Shown here: positions 45,378 to 54,002 of the stretch, piece by piece
Layout: each line of letters starts with the position of its first letter
Position numbering within the stretch: the stretch's first letter is position 1
Translations under genes and position numbers: made by a program
The notes under the pieces: model-generated
The model's database searches: none
What the model was told of the DNA's origin: nothing
What the model saw: the letters and a program-made list of their open reading frames with translations, nothing else
NCBI GenBank assembly: GCA_035455745.1
Contig: DATIEP010000025.1
Span: 1-64,000, forward strand
DNA: 64,000 bases
Source of the DNA: JADGGM01 sp027307005
GTDB lineage: Bacteria; Gemmatimonadota; Gemmatimonadetes; Gemmatimonadales; Gemmatimonadaceae
Direction of reading: 5' to 3'

Positions 45378-45572
45378 CTAGACCGCGCGCCGTCTGGCGC
45401 GCGCGAGCCTGAGCCGCGCCGCACCGGCCTTCCGCTGCCGCGCCTCGCTCGGCTTCTCGTAATACCGCTTCTTGCGCAGGTCCTTGAGAACGCCTGCACG
45501 AATCACTTTCCGCTGGAACTGCTTGAGCACGACGTCCAGCCGGTCGTTTTCGCCAATCACGACTTCAACCAC
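45378..45572 (-). CDS. rpsU: 30S ribosomal protein S21
   Basis: 64 aa, very basic: VVEVVIGENDRLDVVLKQFQ at the N-terminus, then VLKDLRKKRYYEKPSEARQRK, the S21 signature, and an Arg/Ala-rich tail. GTG 45572 gives the family N-terminus; the open frame further up to 45647 reads through a terminator and is not coding. infA follows after 18 bases. Confidence 0.95.
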   Translation of the reverse strand: MVEVVIGENDRLDVVLKQFQRKVIRAGVLKDLRKKRYYEKPSEARQRKAGAARLRLARARRRAV

Positions 45573-45602
45573 AATCCATCCCGCATCGAAGGTTCGCGAA
45601 CC

Positions 45603-45634
45603 AAAAAAAAGGACCTGGTCGAGCCAAGGTCCTT
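45603..45634 (-). terminator. Rho-independent terminator upstream of rpsU
   Basis: Stem aaggacct/aggtcctt (8 bp, with an inner tgg/cca) followed on the minus strand by eight T residues: a textbook intrinsic terminator. It ends 30 bases before the rpsU start and nothing well established on the minus strand lies just upstream except a 43-codon ORF. It may end that ORF, a small RNA, or act as an attenuator in the rpsU-infA leader. Confidence 0.75.
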
Positions 45635-45685
45635 CCACGTTCACCATCGGGAGCGAGCCAACCGCCCCGCCCCCGTCCTCGGAAG

Positions 45686-45817
45686 CTAGCGCGCGCGCCT
45701 GCGCATGGCAACCGGACTCGCCGCCAGGTACCGGTTCAGTTCGGGCGCGCGACGCACGGCCAGTGGCGGCAGCCCATCGCCGCCAGGCGGCTCCGGCGCT
45801 ATCGTTTCTTCAACCAT
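45686..45817 (-). CDS. Possible 43-residue small protein
   Basis: ATG 45817 to TAG 45686, MVEETIAPEPPGGDGLPPLA at the N-terminus, ending PVAMRRRAR. About three quarters of third positions are G or C, near that of real genes here, and a strong minus-strand terminator follows 50 bases later. Against it: no Shine-Dalgarno and no recognised family. Could equally be the body of a small RNA. Confidence 0.35.
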   Translation of the reverse strand: MVEETIAPEPPGGDGLPPLAVRRAPELNRYLAASPVAMRRRAR

Positions 45818-45838
45818 TTGCGAGGACCGTCGAACGCC

Positions 45839-46111
45839 ATGAAGCGCGGGCCAATCATCGCCACTGTGTTGATCGTTGGGCTGGCCGCATTCCTGCTCTG
45901 GTCGACGCTCGGCGCCCAACGCGTCGAGTGCCACGCGTGTGTCCAATTCTCGGGGCAACACAATTGCGCGGCCGCATCCGCGTCGACCGAGGCCGAGGCG
46001 ACAAAGTCCGCCGTATCGACCGCCTGCGGCGTCATGGCTCGCGGCATGGACGAATCCATCGCCTGCGACAACACAAAGCCGGCCAGCCTCGAGTGCAAGA
46101 CTCGCAGCTGA
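45839..46111 (+). CDS. Small exported or membrane-anchored protein with six cysteines
   Basis: 90 aa from ATG 45839 (MKRGPIIATVLIVGLAAFLL): one N-terminal helix, then a polar domain with six Cys (VECHAC, HNC, TACG, IACD, LECK), an even number that suggests disulfides or a metal/heme-free fold outside the cytoplasm. GAGGA lies 12 bases upstream. No family recognised. Convergent with gltA. Confidence 0.65.
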   Translation: MKRGPIIATVLIVGLAAFLLWSTLGAQRVECHACVQFSGQHNCAAASASTEAEATKSAVSTACGVMARGMDESIACDNTKPASLECKTRS

Positions 46112-46130
46112 CCGGCTCCTAACCGCAGCG

Positions 46131-47441
46131 CTACTTCGGAGAGAGCGTGCTCTTGTACGGCCGCTCGCCGTGTCCAACGTAGATCTGCCGCGGACGCGCG
46201 ATCTTCTGCTCCTTGTCCTGCAGCATCTCCTCCCACTGCGCGAGCCATCCCGCCGTACGCGCGATCGCGAACAACACCGTGAAAAAGTCCGTCGGGAACT
46301 TCATCGACCTGTAGATGAGCCCGGTGTAGAAGTCGACGTTCGGATACAGCTTGCGCGACGTGAAGTAGTCGTCCGACAAGGCGATGCGCTCGAGCTCGAG
46401 CGCGACCTCGAGATCCTTGTCCATGCCGACTTCCTTGAACACATCGTCGGCCAAGCGCTTCACGATGCGCGCCCGCGGGTCGTAGCTCTTGTACACACGG
46501 TGCCCGAAGCCCATGAGCTTCTGTCCGGTTCCGGCTTTCACCTCTTCGATGAACGCCTTCACGTTCTTCGGATGTCCGATCTGTTCGATCATGCGAAGCA
46601 CGGCTTCATTGGCGCCGCCGTGCAGCGGACCATAGAGCGCCGCAATGCCCGCGGCCACCGCGGAGAACGGATCCGCGTGCGATGAGCCCACCGTGCGCAC
46701 CGCCGTCGTCGAGCAGTTCTGCTCGTGATCGGCGTGCAGGATGAACAACACTTCGGTCGCGCGCGTGAAGACCGGTCTCGACTCGTATCGCGGCTCGCTC
46801 ATGCGCGCCACCATCGAGAGGAAATTCTCGACGTACGACAGGTCGTTGTCCGGATAGACGAACGGCATGCCCTTGCCGTGGCGGTAAATGAATGCCGCCA
46901 ACGTGGGTACTTTCGCGATCAACCGAACAAAGGAGAGATTCCGTTCCTCAGGATCGAAGATGTTCTTGGCGTTCGGATAGAACGATGACAACGCCGCCAC
47001 CGTGCTGCACAGCATCGACATCGGGTGCGCGTCGTAGCGGAATCCCTGCAGAAAGTTCTTGATGTTTTCGTGGACGTACGTGTGGAACGTGATGTCGTGC
47101 ACCCACTGGTCGTACTGCTTGGGACTCGGCAGCTCGCCATGGCGGAGCAACCACGCCGTCTCGAGAAACGTCGCGCGCTCGGCGAGTTGCTCGATCGGAT
47201 ATCCGCGATAGCGGAGAATGCCCTTGTCACCGTCGATGAACGTGATCGCGCTGCGGCACGCCGCGGTGTTCAAGAACGCCGGATCGTAACTGAGCGTTCC
47301 GAATTCGTCGGGCGTCTCTTTGATTTGCCGCAGGTCCATGGCGCGCACCGCGCCATCGGTGATCGGAAGGTCGTATGTCTTGCCGGTGCGACCGTCGGTG
47401 ACGGACAGGGCATCGGTCTGCGTGGCTGTTCCCTTGCTCAT
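46131..47441 (-). CDS. gltA: Citrate synthase
   Basis: Oxaloacetate plus acetyl-CoA to citrate; 436 aa, the hexameric type II length. Seen: N-terminal small domain (TDGRTGKTYDLPITDGAVRA), ILRYRGYPIEQLAE, FILHADHEQNCSTTAVRTVGSSHADPFS (catalytic His), GPLHGGANEAVLRM, and LMGFGHRVYKSYDPRAR (catalytic His and downstream Asp). ATG 47441. Confidence 0.98.
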   Translation of the reverse strand: MSKGTATQTDALSVTDGRTGKTYDLPITDGAVRAMDLRQIKETPDEFGTLSYDPAFLNTAACRSAITFIDGDKGILRYRGYPIEQLAERATFLETAWLLRHGELPSPKQYDQWVHDITFHTYVHENIKNFLQGFRYDAHPMSMLCSTVAALSSFYPNAKNIFDPEERNLSFVRLIAKVPTLAAFIYRHGKGMPFVYPDNDLSYVENFLSMVARMSEPRYESRPVFTRATEVLFILHADHEQNCSTTAVRTVGSSHADPFSAVAAGIAALYGPLHGGANEAVLRMIEQIGHPKNVKAFIEEVKAGTGQKLMGFGHRVYKSYDPRARIVKRLADDVFKEVGMDKDLEVALELERIALSDDYFTSRKLYPNVDFYTGLIYRSMKFPTDFFTVLFAIARTAGWLAQWEEMLQDKEQKIARPRQIYVGHGERPYKSTLSPK

Positions 47442-47655
47442 GCCTCGTTCCCCCAGGATGGCATGCCGCTCGTGCGGCCGAAATTCGCGAATGTCTCTGA
47501 TGTGCAGCGAGAAACCGGCCGTGTCGCCGGTGCACGAAAACTATCGGAGTTGCAGAGCAATGGGATGGGGTTCGACATCGTTGCGCGCGATCGTTTCGCG
47601 ATCGAGATTCCCGCGACCCGTGTCAGCGAGCGTTTGGGTGCCGTGCCTCTTTCGT

Positions 47656-48735
47656 TCAGATCACGACCAGATCGCGCCCGATGTCGGAGAGCGAGGCGCA
47701 TCCGCACAGCGCCATCGCGGTGTCGAGCTCATCGCGCAGCGCGGTGAGGACACGCGTCACGCCGGCTTCGCCGTCCAGCGCCAGTCCCCACAAGACTGGC
47801 CGTCCGACCAGCACCGCTCGTGCGCCGAGGGCGATGGCTTTGAGCACGTCGGTGCCGCGCCTAACGCCACCGTCCACCAGCACCGGCACGCCGGTGCCCG
47901 CTGCCTCGGCGACCTCGGCCACGGCGCGAATGGTCGCGAGCGTCGTGTCGAGCTGGCGTCCGCCGTGGTTGGAGACGATGAGGCCGTTGACACCGTGGTC
48001 GGCGGCGCGCTTCGCGTCATCGCCGCGCATCACGCCCTTGAGCACGAGCGGCAGCGGACACACGCGGCGCAGCCACTCGAGGTCCTTCCACGTGACGCCG
48101 GCGTCGTGCCGCGCGGCAAAGTACATGGCCAGTGCCGAATCGCGCTCCGCGCTGCCCGTCGTCGCGCCACCCTTCCCCACCATCATGTTCGCGAACGCGA
48201 TGCCCGGCGGCGGCTGGAATGTGTTGCGCACATCGCGTTCGCGACGGCCCAACACCGGCGTGTCTACGGTGAGGACGAGCGCCCCGTATCCGCAGGCCGC
48301 AACGCGTTCGAGCATCGCTTCGGTGAGCGCGCGCTCCTGGTGCACGTAGATCTGGAACCACGGCGCGAGGGCGCACGCGGGACGAATGTCCTCGACCGTC
48401 ACGCTCGACAGCGTGCTAACGGTGAGGATGGTCTGGAGCGACGTCGCCGCGCGGGCCGTAGCGAGCTCGCCGTCGGTGTGCGCCATGCGCTGCAGCGCCA
48501 TCGGCGCCACGAGGATGGGGAACGCGAGCCTCTGGCCCAACAACGTCGTCGAGAGATCGCGATGACTCACGTCGACGAGCACGCGCGGACGCAGCGCGAT
48601 CGCGTCGTACGCCCGACGGTTCGCGTCCAACGTGATCTCGTCGTGCGCGCCGCCGGCGAAATAGTCGAACACCGCCGTCGGGAGCCGCGGCTTGGCGAGC
48701 GATTCGAGCTCGAGCAGGTTTACGAAGGTCGTCAC
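47656..48735 (-). CDS. FMN-dependent alpha-hydroxyacid oxidase/dehydrogenase (lactate or glycolate oxidase family)
   Basis: 359 aa TIM barrel: LPTAVFDYFAGGAHDEITLD, LRPRVLVDVSHRDLSTTLLG, ILVAPMALQRMAH, active-site His/Arg in GLIVSNHGGRQLDTT, FMN-binding PVLVDGGVRRGTDVLKAIALGARAVLVGRP. GTG 48735 with GGGAG five bases upstream. Substrate (lactate, glycolate, mandelate) cannot be decided. Glycolate oxidation would yield glyoxylate for the nearby malate synthase; that link is inference. Divergent from the next gene across only 50 bases. Confidence 0.92.
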   Translation of the reverse strand: MTTFVNLLELESLAKPRLPTAVFDYFAGGAHDEITLDANRRAYDAIALRPRVLVDVSHRDLSTTLLGQRLAFPILVAPMALQRMAHTDGELATARAATSLQTILTVSTLSSVTVEDIRPACALAPWFQIYVHQERALTEAMLERVAACGYGALVLTVDTPVLGRRERDVRNTFQPPPGIAFANMMVGKGGATTGSAERDSALAMYFAARHDAGVTWKDLEWLRRVCPLPLVLKGVMRGDDAKRAADHGVNGLIVSNHGGRQLDTTLATIRAVAEVAEAAGTGVPVLVDGGVRRGTDVLKAIALGARAVLVGRPVLWGLALDGEAGVTRVLTALRDELDTAMALCGCASLSDIGRDLVVI

Positions 48736-48785
48736 GAAAACTCCCGACTGTGGCTGAACGTCTTTCCTGCATGGAGAGTGTCGGC

Positions 48786-49772
48786 GTGAGCACGATCGTT
48801 GTCAACGGGACGCGCGTGCGGCAGTTCCTCGCCATGCGCGAATGCATCGACGCCATGGAGCGCGCGCTCCGCGCGTTGACGCGAGGACACGCCGTGGTCC
48901 CGCTCCGGCCGGTGGTCCACGTCCCCGGCGAGACGGGCGGCGCCCTCGCCGCGATGCCCGCCTATCTCGGCGATCCAAAATCCCTGGGAGTCAAGGCGAT
49001 CAGCGTCTTCCCCGGCAACGAGGGCACTGCGCACGACTCGCATCAGGGCGCGGTGCTGTTCTTCGACCCGGATCACGGCGCGCTCGTGGCGATCATGGAT
49101 GCGGGCGCCATTACGGCCGTGCGCACCGCCGCGGTCTCGGGCGTTGCCACGCGGCTCCTCGCGAACGCGGACGCGAGCGACCTCGCGCTGCTCGGCGCCG
49201 GCGTCCAAGCGCACAGCCATCTCGAGGCGATGCGCGCCGTGCGTCCCGTGCGACGCGTGCGCGTCTGGAGCCGCACATCTGCGCGCGCCGCGGAGTTTGC
49301 CCGCCGGTACGACGCGTCCGATTGTTCGGTGACGGCCGTCGCATCGGCGCAGGAGGCCGTGGAGGGCGCGGACTTGGTATGCACCGTGACGTCGTCGCGC
49401 GAGCCGGTGCTCATGGGCGATTGGCTCGCGCCGGGCGCGCATCTCAACGTGGTGGGCGCGAGCGTGGCCGCCGCGCGCGAGGTCGACACGACCGCGGTGC
49501 TCCGCTCGGCATGCTTCGTGGACAGGCGCGAGTCCGCGCTGCGGGAAGCGGGCGACCTGGTGATTCCGATGCGCGAGGGCGCGATCACCGAATCGCACAT
49601 CCGGGGCGAGTTAGGCGAGATCCTCGACGGGACGGGCCAGGGTCGACTGACGCCGCAGGAGATCACGCTCTTCAAGTCGGTCGGCCTGGCCGTGGAAGAC
49701 CTGGGCGCCGCCGACATCGTCTATCGCCGGGCGCGCGAAGACCCCGACGTGCCGCGCATCGATCTGCGCTGA
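48786..49772 (+). CDS. Ornithine cyclodeaminase/mu-crystallin-family protein
   Basis: 328 aa: LGVKAISVFPGNEGTAHDSHQG, FFDPDHGALVAIMDAGAITAVRTAAVSGVATR, Rossmann LALLGAGVQAHSHLEAM, VRVWSRTSARA, GAHLNVVGAS, LRSACFVDRRESAL. The family includes ornithine cyclodeaminase, alanine dehydrogenase (archaeal) and imine reductases; the exact reaction is open. GTG 48786 chosen because GGAGAG precedes it at seven bases; ATG 48771 and GTG 48750 are alternatives. Confidence 0.9.
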   Translation: MSTIVVNGTRVRQFLAMRECIDAMERALRALTRGHAVVPLRPVVHVPGETGGALAAMPAYLGDPKSLGVKAISVFPGNEGTAHDSHQGAVLFFDPDHGALVAIMDAGAITAVRTAAVSGVATRLLANADASDLALLGAGVQAHSHLEAMRAVRPVRRVRVWSRTSARAAEFARRYDASDCSVTAVASAQEAVEGADLVCTVTSSREPVLMGDWLAPGAHLNVVGASVAAAREVDTTAVLRSACFVDRRESALREAGDLVIPMREGAITESHIRGELGEILDGTGQGRLTPQEITLFKSVGLAVEDLGAADIVYRRAREDPDVPRIDLR

Positions 49773-49786
49773 CGGCGGGCGGCGCG

Positions 49787-50938
49787 TTAGGCGCGCGGTG
49801 CGCCGGCGGCGAACCGCGACAGCCGGAACGGCGCGACGTCGACCACCGGGCTCGTGCCTAACGCAATGTCGGCGAGTGCCTCGCCGATCGCCGGCGCGAA
49901 CTTGAAGCCGTGCCCCGAGCACGCGCTGGCGACGATCACCTGGGGGGCGCCCGGATGTGCATCGATCACGAAATGCCCGTCCGGCGTGTTGGTGTAGAGG
50001 CACGCCGCGCTCTCGCTCACGATGCCCGCCGCGTCATCCAAGTATCGATCGACCAGCGAGAGCACCGCAGCCTGCTCCTCGTGCGAGGCCTGAGCGAGGG
50101 GCTCCTCGGGATCGACCGTTGCACCTTGATGGTGCAGCGCAGCTTTGAGTCCGTCGCCGACATCGGGAATGACGTAGAACATGCACCCCGGAGCGTATTC
50201 CCAGATCGCGACCGGAAGTTGGCGCGCCCCCACCCGCTCGGGATGTTTGCGCGGCGTGATCCAGTGTATCACCTGTCGCTCGACGACGAGCGGGACGCCG
50301 AGGGCCGGAGCGAGCCGCGGGAGCCAGGCGCCGGGAGTGAGAATGACGCGACGCGCCTGATACACCGCGCGATCGGTCGTGACCGCCACCGATCCCGAGG
50401 ATGCGTTCCAGCGCAACACACGTTCCTCGGTGTTGAGCACGGCACCGTGTTCCCGCGCGGCCGCGCGCAGGGACTCGACGCATCGCTCGGGAAACAGGAT
50501 GCCCGCGCGGTGCTCGTGCACGCCCACGGTGCCGGGGGGCGGCGCCAATGCCGGGACGCGGCGTTTGAGCTCGTGCGCGTCGAGCACCTCGTGCTCGACG
50601 CCGTGCTCGCGGGCGCTCCGCAGCGCGCCGGACACGAGCACGCCGTCGGGCGCGCCTAACGTAAGGCCGCCGGTGCGCCGGAACAGCGGACGGCCCGTCA
50701 GGCGCTCGAGCTCCGCCCACAGATGGTACGCCCGCCGCACGAGGGGCACGTACGCCGGGTGCTCGAAGTACGCCTCGCGGATGATCCGGGTGCGTCCGTG
50801 GGACGACCCGTGCGCGTGCGGCGGCGCCCACCGGTCGATCGCGGTCACGCGCACGCCGCGACGCGCCAGCGCGTAGGCCGCGGCGCTTCCCATTACCCCG
50901 GCGCCGATCACCATCACGTCGCACGCGCTCGCGCTCAC
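49787..50938 (-). CDS. N-methyl amino-acid oxidase (monomeric sarcosine oxidase/MTOX family)
   Basis: 383 aa FAD enzyme: VMVIGAGVMGSAAAYALARRG dinucleotide fold, SSHGRTRIIREAYFEHPAYV, RRTGGLTLG, and the C-terminal VASACSGHGFKFAPAIGE whose Cys is the covalent flavin site in the family. Oxidises sarcosine, N-methyltryptophan or similar to the amine plus formaldehyde and H2O2. GTG 50938 overlaps the aceK stop (GTGA), so it is co-transcribed behind aceK. Confidence 0.92.
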   Translation of the reverse strand: MSASACDVMVIGAGVMGSAAAYALARRGVRVTAIDRWAPPHAHGSSHGRTRIIREAYFEHPAYVPLVRRAYHLWAELERLTGRPLFRRTGGLTLGAPDGVLVSGALRSAREHGVEHEVLDAHELKRRVPALAPPPGTVGVHEHRAGILFPERCVESLRAAAREHGAVLNTEERVLRWNASSGSVAVTTDRAVYQARRVILTPGAWLPRLAPALGVPLVVERQVIHWITPRKHPERVGARQLPVAIWEYAPGCMFYVIPDVGDGLKAALHHQGATVDPEEPLAQASHEEQAAVLSLVDRYLDDAAGIVSESAACLYTNTPDGHFVIDAHPGAPQVIVASACSGHGFKFAPAIGEALADIALGTSPVVDVAPFRLSRFAAGAPRA

Positions 50939-52665
50939 GTGTGACGGAGCCGCCTCGACTCGGGGTACGGGAAGACGTCCGGCATGTCGCCGCGACGCTG
51001 CCGTTCCTGCATCGATTGCCAGAACTCGACGGTGAACAGATCGCGATGCCGCTGCAAGAATCGCTTGCGGAGCTTGCCGGGCGGCACCATGAATGCCTCG
51101 AACTCTTCCGGGAAGACGTCGTTTTCGCCCACGTAGTACCAGGGTTCCGCCGCCATCTCCTGCTCGGGCGTTTGCGGCTGCGGCAGGCGCCGGAAGACAC
51201 AGTCGGTGAGGAGCGACAACTCGTCGTAGTCGTAGAAGATCACGCGTCCGTGGCGGCTCACGCCGAAATTTTTCATCAGCATGTCGCCGGTGAAGATGTT
51301 GGCGGCGGCGAGATCCTTGATGGCGGTGCCATAGTCGAGCATCGCGAGGGCCGCGTCGTACGGCGACTCATCGCGCAGGTAGACGTTGAGCGGCGTGACG
51401 CGCCGCTCGGTGTACAGATGCCTAACGACGACGTGGTCGCCGCGGAGCTCGACGCTCGACGGCGCCGCATCGAGCAGGTGCGCCAGTAGCGGCTCGCTGA
51501 AGCAGCCGCGCGGCAGGTCGAGGTGCTCGAACTCCTGGGCGTCCGCCAGGCGGCCCACGCGGTCGCGCACGAACACGAACTGGTACTTGTCCATCACGCG
51601 CCGCCGGGTGGTGCGCTTCGGATGGCCGAAGCGGTCCCTGATGATCTTGAACACGACGTTGAGCGACGGCAGCGTGAACACGCTCATCACGAGGCCCTGC
51701 TCGCCGGGCGCGAACTCGAAACGCGCGCCGGGCGCCGCGAGGTGCGCGACCAGCGTCCGATAGAGCTCGGTCTTGCCGTGCTTGTTGAACCCGATCGAGT
51801 TGTACAACTCGTCGATGCGCTTGAGCGGCATGATCCCGTGGAGAAAATCGACCACTGCGTGCGGGCGCGCGATCTCGACGAGGAAATACGACCAACTGAA
51901 CCCGAAGACGATGCTCGCCTCGTCCTCGCTCAGCAGCACCGCATCCACGTAGATGCCCTCGTCGCCGTTGAGCAGCGGCAGCAGCAGCGGGAGCGCCGGC
52001 TTGTCGTCGTCGCGCAGCAAGCGGCCGACGAGATAGGCGCCTTTGTTGCGGAAGAACGGCGCCTCGAGCACCTCGATCGCGTCGAAGCCTAACGCACCCC
52101 GCAGCGTGAGCAGCTCGGCGTCGATGCGCTCGGCGACCCGCTCGGCGTCGCCGTCCATGTCGCGCCACCGCGCCACATCCCACGACAGATCGTGCAGCAT
52201 GCGTCGAACGACGTCGGCCGTGTCGTCCCGCCACGCATAGCGCCGCGTGACCGGCGGCCCATCGTCGATGTCGCCGGGCTCGTTGTCGGGGAAAACGTAT
52301 TCGACCAACGGGTTCACACCGACCGTCGAGAAAATGCGCCGCGTCACCGAATTGAAAAAACTCTCCGCGATCTCGCAGTCGGCACGCTCGGCGATGAGGG
52401 CGCCGTGCATCCACTTTATTTCTTCCCACGTCGTGACGTCGGTGACGCAGTCGCCCAACATGGCGCGCGTCTGTGCCAGCACCATGTCCACGTGCTGCTT
52501 GTAGAGCACGATCCGCTCCGATGCATCGCGCTGCGCTTCGCGCCATTCGCGCCGCACGAAATGCTCGGACGCGCGTCGCGTGATGGCGCGAAAGCGGCTC
52601 TGGTAGGCGTCGTACGCCTCATGGATCGCCGTCGCCACCGCCTCGACGTTCCCGTTGCCGTTCAT
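50935..52665 (-). CDS. aceK: Isocitrate dehydrogenase kinase/phosphatase
   Basis: Bifunctional enzyme that phosphorylates and dephosphorylates Icd to split carbon between TCA cycle and glyoxylate shunt; 576 aa. Seen: FFRNKGAYLVGRLL, GFNKHGKTELYR, the ATP-site region LVMSVFTLPSLNVVFKIIRD, DRVGRLADAQEFEHLDLPR, DMLMKNFGVSRHGRVIFYDY (catalytic Asp in DYDE), PEEFEAFMVPP and HRDLFTVEFW. All align by eye with the E. coli protein. Start ATG 52665 (MNGNGNVEAV) or GTG 52680. It is divergent from icd across 60 bases, its own substrate. Confidence 0.97.
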   Translation of the reverse strand: MNGNGNVEAVATAIHEAYDAYQSRFRAITRRASEHFVRREWREAQRDASERIVLYKQHVDMVLAQTRAMLGDCVTDVTTWEEIKWMHGALIAERADCEIAESFFNSVTRRIFSTVGVNPLVEYVFPDNEPGDIDDGPPVTRRYAWRDDTADVVRRMLHDLSWDVARWRDMDGDAERVAERIDAELLTLRGALGFDAIEVLEAPFFRNKGAYLVGRLLRDDDKPALPLLLPLLNGDEGIYVDAVLLSEDEASIVFGFSWSYFLVEIARPHAVVDFLHGIMPLKRIDELYNSIGFNKHGKTELYRTLVAHLAAPGARFEFAPGEQGLVMSVFTLPSLNVVFKIIRDRFGHPKRTTRRRVMDKYQFVFVRDRVGRLADAQEFEHLDLPRGCFSEPLLAHLLDAAPSSVELRGDHVVVRHLYTERRVTPLNVYLRDESPYDAALAMLDYGTAIKDLAAANIFTGDMLMKNFGVSRHGRVIFYDYDELSLLTDCVFRRLPQPQTPEQEMAAEPWYYVGENDVFPEEFEAFMVPPGKLRKRFLQRHRDLFTVEFWQSMQERQRRGDMPDVFPYPESRRLRHT

Positions 52666-52725
52666 GACACCCGACGTCACTTTTCAGGAGTTCCAACGCA
52701 TACCGACGACTGCCCAGGGAGCATC

Positions 52726-53979
52726 ATGTCGACCTCCACCGTGTCCGAATACAAGCACCTTGCACCGGCCGACGGCGTGCCGATCACCATGCGTGATGGC
52801 AAGCTGTCCGTGCCCACCGAGCCCATCATCCCGTTCATCGAGGGCGACGGCACCGGGCCCGATATCTGGCGCGCCTCGCAATTCGTGCTCGATGGTGCGG
52901 TCCGCAAAGCATACGGCTCGAAGCGTCGCATTGCGTGGTTCGAGGTGCTGGCCGGCGAGAAATCCAAGAATGTGCTCAATACGTGGCTGCCTGAGGAAAC
53001 GGTGGCCGCGATCTCGAAATATCTGGTCGCAATCAAAGGACCGCTCACGACGCCGGTCGGCGGCGGATTCCGCTCGCTCAACGTCGCGCTGCGCCAGCAA
53101 CTCGATCTGTATGCCTGCGTGCGACCCGTGCGCTGGTTCGAGGGCGTGCCCTCACCGGTCAAGGCGCCGCAGGATGTGAACATGGTGATCTTCCGGGAGA
53201 ATACGGAAGACATCTACGCCGGCATCGAGTACAAGGCGCGCTCTCCGGAAGCCGAGAAGCTCATCCGGTTTCTGCGCGAGGAGCTGGGAGCGCGCACCAT
53301 CCGCTTTCCGGACTCCAGCGGCATCGGCATCAAGCCGATCTCGGAAGACGGCACCAAGCGTCTGGTGCGGGCGGCGATCGACTATGCCATCGCGCAGCGG
53401 CATCCGAGCGTGACCTTGGTGCACAAGGGCAACATCATGAAGTACACGGAGGGCGCGTTCCGCGACTGGGGCTACGAGACGGCGCGCCAGGAGTACGGCG
53501 CCACGGAGCTCGACGGCGGCCCGTGGCTCAAGCTGCCTAACGGACTGGTGATCAAGGACGTGATCGCCGACGCGTTCCTGCAGCAGATTCTCCTGCGGCC
53601 CAAGGACTACAGCGTGATCGCGACGCCCAACTTGAACGGCGACTACATCTCGGACGCGCTGGCGGCGCAGGTCGGCGGCATCGGCATCGCACCCGGCGCG
53701 AACATCAACTATCTCACCGGTCACGCCGTGTTCGAGGCCACGCACGGCACGGCGCCCAAGTACGCGGGCCAGGACAAGGTGAACCCGGGCTCGCTGATTC
53801 TGAGCGGCGAGATGATGCTCCGCTATCTCGGGTGGCCGGAGGCAGCGGATCTGATCGTCCGCTCGCTCGAGAAAACGATCGCGCAGAAGCGCGTGACGTA
53901 CGACTTCGAGCGGCTGATGCCCGGTTCGACGCTGCTCAAGACGAGCGAGTTCGGGAAGGCGATGGTCGAGAACATGTAG
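52726..53979 (+). CDS. icd: NADP-dependent isocitrate dehydrogenase
   Basis: Oxidative decarboxylation of isocitrate to 2-oxoglutarate; 417 aa, E. coli type. Seen: PFIEGDGTGPDIWRAS, the regulatory phosphorylation site Ser117 in TPVGGGFRSLNVALRQ (Ser113 in E. coli), VIFRENTEDIYAGIEYKA, LVHKGNIMKYTEGAFRDWGY, and ATPNLNGDYISDALAAQVGG, FEATHGTAPKYAGQDKVNPG. ATG 52726 with AGGGAG upstream. Ends in a strong shared terminator. The retained Ser and the adjacent aceK together imply that the phosphorylation switch works here. Confidence 0.98.
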   Translation: MSTSTVSEYKHLAPADGVPITMRDGKLSVPTEPIIPFIEGDGTGPDIWRASQFVLDGAVRKAYGSKRRIAWFEVLAGEKSKNVLNTWLPEETVAAISKYLVAIKGPLTTPVGGGFRSLNVALRQQLDLYACVRPVRWFEGVPSPVKAPQDVNMVIFRENTEDIYAGIEYKARSPEAEKLIRFLREELGARTIRFPDSSGIGIKPISEDGTKRLVRAAIDYAIAQRHPSVTLVHKGNIMKYTEGAFRDWGYETARQEYGATELDGGPWLKLPNGLVIKDVIADAFLQQILLRPKDYSVIATPNLNGDYISDALAAQVGGIGIAPGANINYLTGHAVFEATHGTAPKYAGQDKVNPGSLILSGEMMLRYLGWPEAADLIVRSLEKTIAQKRVTYDFERLMPGSTLLKTSEFGKAMVENM

Positions 53980-54002
53980 GCCCGGAAGATCTCCGATATG
54001 CG

